Positions 58,993 to 64,000 of a stretch of 64,000 nucleotides of DNA are shown piece by piece. This stretch comes from Vibrio renipiscarius. GTDB taxonomy: Bacteria; Pseudomonadota; Gammaproteobacteria; Enterobacterales; Vibrionaceae. The first letter of the stretch is position 1; each line of letters opens with the position of its first letter. The stretch is taken from NCBI RefSeq assembly GCF_000827885.1, contig NZ_JTKH01000013.1, positions 30,787 to 94,786 of the forward strand. Direction: 5' to 3'. A model generated the notes under the pieces. That model searched no databases and had not been told where the DNA came from. It saw only the letters and a program-made list of their open reading frames with translations. A program made the translations under genes and the position numbers.

Positions 58993-59050
58993 GTTTGCAT
59001 TCTATTCAGCGGAAGAGCACAATGACTGCAAATGTTACAAGGAGGTTAAC

Positions 59051-60049
59051 ATGCAACAAGGAATGTTGTCGTCGCTTCTCCTGTCCCTCTTCTTGGCGTT
59101 GGGAAGTCTCAATGCGGTAGCGACAGAAATGCCCCCCGAGCGGGTTGAGCTTTGGTTACAGAGTGATCATATGCATCACAAAGTCGCTGAATTACTGCTG
59201 CATGTGGTCGAGGATGATCTCGACGCTCTCAATTTCTCCCTTCAAAGATTAGCGTTTCCTCAACAGGAAGTCGCACGCTACTTGCTTCTGCAAAAGTTAG
59301 AACAACAAAACATGATTCTCACGCCCAGAATGGCTATTTTTGTGGAACAGCAAAAAGCAATGATTCCAACTTACCAAGTGTTAGAGCGAGGAGATGGGTA
59401 CGAATTCAGTATCCCGGCATTTAACTTTCCCGCGATCGCTAGCCGATTGCTAAAGCGTTGGCAACAGGATCAATCTACGCTCGATTTTGTCATGCAAGCA
59501 GAGCGAAAAGAGCTTGAGCTACGGCATTGGTTAACAGAAGGGTCAGATTACCAGCAGCAAACGCGTGAAAAACTTTTTATACGTGAACTGGATAGTTTGT
59601 CTCTTGAAGCGGTAGAGTTTTTGACGCAGCAACTCACCCAAGAGGTGGTTGTGAGTTGGTTGCCTTCGTCGGAAGTTATGGTGAGGCTTGCTCAGGTGAG
59701 TGAGGATGTGGCCATATATAAACTCGTTTGGTTGATGAAGGCGGATCACTACACTCAGAATGAGCTCAGTCGATTAGCACAAGTTGGCGATACCTTTGCG
59801 CAACAACAAATTATGCAGGCGGCCAGCAATCCGAGCCTACGTGAGCAAGCGCTCACGGCGCTAACCTCGATGAATCCTATTAGTCACGAAGTGAAAGCAT
59901 TTTTGATTGCGAGAATGAATAATAGTGAAGAGGTGTCACTGGTCGCAGATTTGCTTGCTCGACAAGGCCACTCGGCTTGGTTGGTTGAATTAGTGTCTAG
60001 TGATACTCATGTAAAACGCAGCGCCATTCTCAGTGTGTTAGGTCAATAA
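59051..60049 (+). CDS. secreted helical-repeat protein of unknown function
   Basis: This 332-residue protein has a signal peptide (MLSSLLLSLFLALGSLNAVATE) and a mature part that is almost wholly helical. Its C-terminal third looks like HEAT-type repeats (ASNPSLREQALTALTSMNPISHEVKAFLIARM and following). I choose ATG 59051, because AAGGAGG lies at ideal distance; the open frame runs further 5' through the rho terminator. I do not recognise a named family or catalytic motif. It stands alone between rho and ubiD. Confidence 0.7.
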   Translation: MQQGMLSSLLLSLFLALGSLNAVATEMPPERVELWLQSDHMHHKVAELLLHVVEDDLDALNFSLQRLAFPQQEVARYLLLQKLEQQNMILTPRMAIFVEQQKAMIPTYQVLERGDGYEFSIPAFNFPAIASRLLKRWQQDQSTLDFVMQAERKELELRHWLTEGSDYQQQTREKLFIRELDSLSLEAVEFLTQQLTQEVVVSWLPSSEVMVRLAQVSEDVAIYKLVWLMKADHYTQNELSRLAQVGDTFAQQQIMQAASNPSLREQALTALTSMNPISHEVKAFLIARMNNSEEVSLVADLLARQGHSAWLVELVSSDTHVKRSAILSVLGQ

Positions 60050-60140
60050 GCGCTTGTAATACCCATACGGAAAACAAGGATCGGAGATCCGATTTTGTTT
60101 GATATACTGAACGCAGTTTAACCAGATAATTAGAAGATCT

Positions 60141-61982
60141 ATGAGTTTTAAGGACTTGCGCGATTTTGTTGACCTGCTTGAGAAGCAAGGAAAGCTAAAA
60201 CGTATTACTCACCCTGTCGATCCTCACTATGAGATGACGGAAATCAGCGATCGCGTGCTACGGGCTGGCGGTCCCGCCTTATTGTTCGAAAATCCGATTG
60301 GCTATGATTATCCTGTCTTGACCAATTTATTTGGTACACCCGAGCGGGTCGCTATGGGAATGGGACGCTCAGAAGTGAAAGAACTGCGTGAGGTGGGTAA
60401 ATTACTGGCGTATTTAAAAGAGCCAGAACCACCGCGTGGCTTTAAAGATGCCCTTGATAAACTCCCAGTATTTAAGCAAGTGCTCAATATGCCCGCTAAG
60501 CGTTTGCGTAAAGCCCCTTGTCAGGAAATTGTTTGGCAAGGTGAAGACGTCGATCTCGATAAAATTCCGGTAATGAGTTGCTGGCAAGATGATGTCGCGC
60601 CATTACTGACTTGGGGATTGACGATCACAAAAGGGCCGAATAAAAAACGCCAGAACCTCGGCATTTATCGCCAGCAAAAAATCAGTAAAAATAAAGTGAT
60701 TATGCGTTGGTTGGCCCACCGTGGCGGTGCGTTAGATCTACGTGACTGGATGGAAACTCATCCAGGTGAACGATTTCCGGTTTCGGTGGCATTTGGCGCT
60801 GACCCTGCGACGATTCTCGGCGCGGTTACCCCTGTTCCAGATAGTCTGTCAGAATATGCTTTTGCAGGACTATTGCGAGGCAGCCGAACAGAAGTTGTGA
60901 AATCGTTAAGTAATGATTTGGATGTGCCGGCGAGCGCTGAGATGGTGTTTGAAGGCTATATCGATCCGCAAGAGTTTGCTGATGAGGGGCCTTACGGTGA
61001 CCATACAGGTTACTATAACGAAAAAGAAAAACACCACGTCTTTACTATCACGCACATTTCCATGCGCCAAAAACCAATTTATCACAGTACGTACACCGGA
61101 CGCCCACCGGACGAACCTGCGGTCTTAGGCGTCGCATTAAACGAAGTCTTTGTCCCTATTTTACAAAAGCAGTTTCCTGAGATAGAAGACTTCTACCTAC
61201 CGCCAGAAGGTTGTTCTTATCGTATGGCGATCGTGACGTTGAAGAAGCAATACCCTGGACACGCCAAACGCGTCATGATGGGGGTATGGTCTTTCTTACG
61301 TCAGTTTATGTACACCAAATTTGTTATCGTATGCGATGAATCGGTTAATGCCCGAAATTGGGATGATGTGGTTCAAGCTATGACCACAAATATGGATCCG
61401 GTGCGAGACACCTTACTCATTGAGCATACGCCGATCGATTCATTAGATTTCGCCTCTCCTGTGGTTGGCCTAGGCTCTAAAATTGGTTGGGATGCCACGA
61501 TTAAATGGGAGGCCGAGTTAGCGACAAGCTCACCGGAATCTGGGGCGGAGCTGGAAGCGCCATTAGATATTCTAGAACAAATAAAATTAGCCAATCCAAC
61601 GATTCGTGACATCTATTTACCTAAAGGGGCGAAGGATGGCCAGATGGTGTTGGTGGCAATTGAAAAGCAACACCCAGGTGAAGGTCAACAAGTCATCGCA
61701 GAGATATGGTCGTCATTATCACCGCTTGTCGATCCAAAATTTGTTGTGGTCGTTGATGATGTCAATGTTCGTGATTGGAACGATGTCATTTGGGCGATAA
61801 CAACTCGTATGGATCCCGCTCGCGATAGTTTGCTTGAACGTAGTTCTGGTGTGGGGCGTATTGCTTTGGATGCGACCAATAAACTTGGTAATGAAGCCTC
61901 GCGAGAGTGGGGGATTCCCATCAAGAAAGATCCACTATTGGTCGACAAAATTGATGCGATATGGCATCAATTGGATTTGTAA
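60141..61982 (+). CDS. ubiD: UbiD, 3-octaprenyl-4-hydroxybenzoate decarboxylase, extended form
   Basis: UbiD uses prenylated FMN to decarboxylate the aromatic ring intermediate of ubiquinone synthesis. The N-terminal part matches the family ([45 protein letters not shown]; the active-site region [16 protein letters not shown]). At 613 residues it is some 115 longer than E. coli UbiD. Residues about 346-457 (EDFYLPPEG...WDATIKW) and about 487-613 (RDIYLPKGA...LDATNKL...DAIWHQLDL) are similar, pointing to an internal duplication of the C-terminal segment. The next gene starts in its stop codon. Confidence 0.93.
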   Translation: MSFKDLRDFVDLLEKQGKLKRITHPVDPHYEMTEISDRVLRAGGPALLFENPIGYDYPVLTNLFGTPERVAMGMGRSEVKELREVGKLLAYLKEPEPPRGFKDALDKLPVFKQVLNMPAKRLRKAPCQEIVWQGEDVDLDKIPVMSCWQDDVAPLLTWGLTITKGPNKKRQNLGIYRQQKISKNKVIMRWLAHRGGALDLRDWMETHPGERFPVSVAFGADPATILGAVTPVPDSLSEYAFAGLLRGSRTEVVKSLSNDLDVPASAEMVFEGYIDPQEFADEGPYGDHTGYYNEKEKHHVFTITHISMRQKPIYHSTYTGRPPDEPAVLGVALNEVFVPILQKQFPEIEDFYLPPEGCSYRMAIVTLKKQYPGHAKRVMMGVWSFLRQFMYTKFVIVCDESVNARNWDDVVQAMTTNMDPVRDTLLIEHTPIDSLDFASPVVGLGSKIGWDATIKWEAELATSSPESGAELEAPLDILEQIKLANPTIRDIYLPKGAKDGQMVLVAIEKQHPGEGQQVIAEIWSSLSPLVDPKFVVVVDDVNVRDWNDVIWAITTRMDPARDSLLERSSGVGRIALDATNKLGNEASREWGIPIKKDPLLVDKIDAIWHQLDL

Positions 61983-62251
61983 TGGCAAGCCTTGTTACGT
62001 TATTACCGAGTCAGGTAACATTTGAAGTCCCAGCAGGACAAACGGTATTGGAAGCCGCGCTCAACAATAATATAAGCTTCCCTCATCGTTGTCAGGTTGG
62101 CGCATGTGCGATGTGTATGTGCAAAAAAGTATCAGGGGAGATTCATTATGAATTGGAACCGATGCTTACAGAACAAGAACAACAGCAGGGGTGGATATTT
62201 GCATGCCTTGCGTATACAGAAAGTAATTTAGTGCTTACTTTTGAAGAGTAA
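61982..62251 (+). CDS. plant-type [2Fe-2S] ferredoxin
   Basis: This 89-residue protein has the cluster motif [11 protein letters not shown] plus a downstream cysteine in WIFACLAY, the plant-type ferredoxin layout, and the fold segment [26 protein letters not shown]. The ATG overlaps the ubiD stop (TAATG), and fre begins 14 bases downstream, so ubiD, ferredoxin and fre form one unit. It likely passes electrons with Fre as reductase, perhaps to support flavin-dependent steps; partner not proven. Confidence 0.88.
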   Translation: MASLVTLLPSQVTFEVPAGQTVLEAALNNNISFPHRCQVGACAMCMCKKVSGEIHYELEPMLTEQEQQQGWIFACLAYTESNLVLTFEE

Positions 62252-62265
62252 GCAAGAGGAACACC

Positions 62266-62979
62266 ATGAGCATTCAATGTAAAGTTAAGTCGATAGAATC
62301 ACTCGCTGCGAATACCTATCGAATCCTGCTTCATCCAGAGCAGCTAGTTACCTTTAAAGCAGGTCAATACCTAATGGTAGTGATGGGCGAAAAAGACAAA
62401 CGTCCATTTTCGATTGCGAGTAGCCCTTGCCGGCATGAAGGTGAACTTGAGCTACATATTGGTGCGGCGGAGCAAAATGCTTACGCACATGAAGTGGTTG
62501 AGGCAATGAAGGCAGCTCTAGTCGATGGCACATCAATTATGGTTGATGCCCCGCATGGGGATGCATGGATACAAGAAGAAAGTGAACGTCCATTGTTACT
62601 GATTGCCGGTGGTACTGGTTTTAGTTATGTCCGCTCTATCCTGGATCATTGCATCGCACAACGAAAAGTGAATCCGATTTACCTTTATTGGGGAGCGCGT
62701 GATGATAGCCAACTTTATGCCGCAGAAGAACTGACAACGTTAGCTGAGCAATACGCGCATGTGCATTTTATTCCCGTCGTTGAACAGGCGCCAAGTGAAT
62801 GGCGAGGTAAAGTCGGCAATGTATTAGAAGCAATAAGTGAAGACTTCGATACACTCGCTGATTTTGATATCTATATTGCGGGTCGTTTTGAAATGGCCGG
62901 CGCTGCCCGTGAACAATTCACACAAAACAAGCAGGCGAGAAGCGACAGAATGTTTGCGGATGCTTACGCTTTTATCTAA
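62266..62979 (+). CDS. fre: Fre, NAD(P)H-flavin reductase
   Basis: Fre reduces free flavins with NAD(P)H. The 237-residue protein starts [22 protein letters not shown] and has the flavin-binding RPFSIASSP, the NAD motif [27 protein letters not shown] and a C-terminal DAYAFI. AGAGGA lies upstream of the ATG. It follows ubiD and the ferredoxin gene; ubiD-fre linkage also occurs in E. coli. Luciferase-associated LuxG is a paralogue, but the context says Fre. Confidence 0.94.
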   Translation: MSIQCKVKSIESLAANTYRILLHPEQLVTFKAGQYLMVVMGEKDKRPFSIASSPCRHEGELELHIGAAEQNAYAHEVVEAMKAALVDGTSIMVDAPHGDAWIQEESERPLLLIAGGTGFSYVRSILDHCIAQRKVNPIYLYWGARDDSQLYAAEELTTLAEQYAHVHFIPVVEQAPSEWRGKVGNVLEAISEDFDTLADFDIYIAGRFEMAGAAREQFTQNKQARSDRMFADAYAFI

Positions 62980-63001
62980 TTAAGAGCAACACAAGCACAT
63001 A

Positions 63002-63026
63002 AAAGAGGGCGTTTAGCTCTCTTTTT
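63002..63026 (+). terminator. terminator after fre
   Basis: AAAGAGGGC pairs with GCTCTCTTT (one G-T pair) around GTTTA, followed by T residues. Confidence 0.8.
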
Positions 63027-63087
63027 CATCGTTTTGTTGCAACTTTAACCGGTTGATGGTTTTTTTAAAGTTTTTGCACAAAAATGC

Positions 63088-63115
63088 TTGCCAATAAAAT
63101 TCAGTTCCCTATAAT
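63088..63115 (+). promoter_or_regulatory. rrn promoter P1
   Basis: TTGCCA at 63088-63093 and TATAAT at 63110-63115 have a 16-base spacer, with an AT-rich stretch upstream. It lies about 410 bases before 16S. Confidence 0.7.
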
Positions 63116-63202
63116 GCGCAACCACTGACAGGGCATACGCCGCAAGGCTTAAGCGATTGTTAGAGAGGTAGAAAGTTATCGGAAAATAAATTAAAAAAGT
63201 AT

Positions 63203-63230
63203 TTGACTCTTTTAATTATCTCGTTAAAAT
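63203..63230 (+). promoter_or_regulatory. rrn promoter P2
   Basis: TTGACT at 63203-63208 and TAAAAT at 63225-63230 have a 16-base spacer, with an A-rich UP-like element just upstream. Confidence 0.7.
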
Positions 63231-63264
63231 TCACCTCCGCTTTGAGAGAAACTCTTAAAGCAAC

Positions 63265-63275
63265 GCTCTTTAACA
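63265..63275 (+). promoter_or_regulatory. rrn boxA antitermination element
   Basis: GCTCTTTAACA matches the boxA core used by NusB-S10 to protect rRNA transcription from Rho. It lies 35 bases after P2. Confidence 0.8.
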
Positions 63276-63525
63276 ATATAAACCTATCAATCTGTGTGGG
63301 CACTCGTTGATGATAATCCAATAAGTTGTTACTTAGGTAACGACTGTTTCTTCGGAAACACAATTGGGTTCAATGAACTGAGTGACCAATCGAGATTAAG
63401 TTTACTTAATCTTGGCACAGTCAATTCATTACCATTCTGTTGGAATGGTAATAGCTTTAAAATTACTTCTTACTTTCGAGTAAGAACAGTTTTGAAGTCA
63501 GTATTCATTGAGCCGACAAAATCTT

Positions 63526-64000
<475 letters not shown>

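Overview
The window is a chromosomal segment of a Vibrio-type gammaproteobacterium. Gene order is the evidence: ubiB-tatABC-tatD, hemB-ryhB-polA-spf-engB, csrC-yihI-hemN, ilvY/ilvC, vexRAB, rep, gor-rlmJ-prlC, uvrD, recQ, gppA-rhlB/trxA-rho and ubiD-fre, followed by an rrn operon whose 16S 5' end is of Vibrio type. Most of it is core genome. I see no prophage, insertion sequence, integron or CRISPR array. The species cannot be fixed from this sequence alone.

Layout. 1-4541: end of ubiB, the Tat export genes, tatD and hemB. 4542-5259: the iron-repressed small RNA RyhB with two Fur boxes, then a stretch with clustered GATC sites and two DnaA-box-like sites before polA. 5260-9388: polA, Spot 42 (still carrying a 15-codon SpfP frame) and engB. 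9537-14216: cytochrome c4, a CsrA-sequestering RNA (csrC), a methyltransferase-yihI-DUF2489 operon and hemN. 14270-17288: ilvY/ilvC and ubiK. 17455-22358: the RND efflux operon vexRAB with a 24-bp palindromic operator. 22507-25033: rep and cytochrome c5. 25315-25922: tRNA cluster Arg-His-Pro-His-Pro.

26649-32134: a GsiABCD-like peptide ABC importer. 32347-34379: dgkA-eptA with overlapping start and stop codons. 34589-37633: a SPOR-domain protein and an orphan lipoprotein. 37778-42522: gor, rlmJ, prlC. 42614-45129: a minus-strand operon matching bufferin-type metallophore RiPP loci (precursor, MNIO enzyme, partner protein, DoxX protein). 45387-47561: uvrD with a LexA-like site. 47815-48412: a second CsrA-sequestering RNA (csrB), 28 GGA motifs, with a perfect VarA/UvrY-type box. 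48448-53254: LysE exporter, AraC regulator, rarD, recQ and a DUF3630 gene. 53428-54150: a candidate preQ1-I riboswitch in front of yhhQ. 54244-58947: gppA-rhlB and trxA-rho. 59051-62979: an unknown secreted protein, then ubiD (with a duplicated C-terminal segment)-ferredoxin-fre. 63088-64000: rrn promoters, leader and 16S 5' end.

The strongest themes are post-transcriptional control (RyhB, Spot 42, CsrC, CsrB and a preQ1 riboswitch in 64 kb) and the bufferin-like operon. The latter is the best candidate for a recently recognised, little-studied system.
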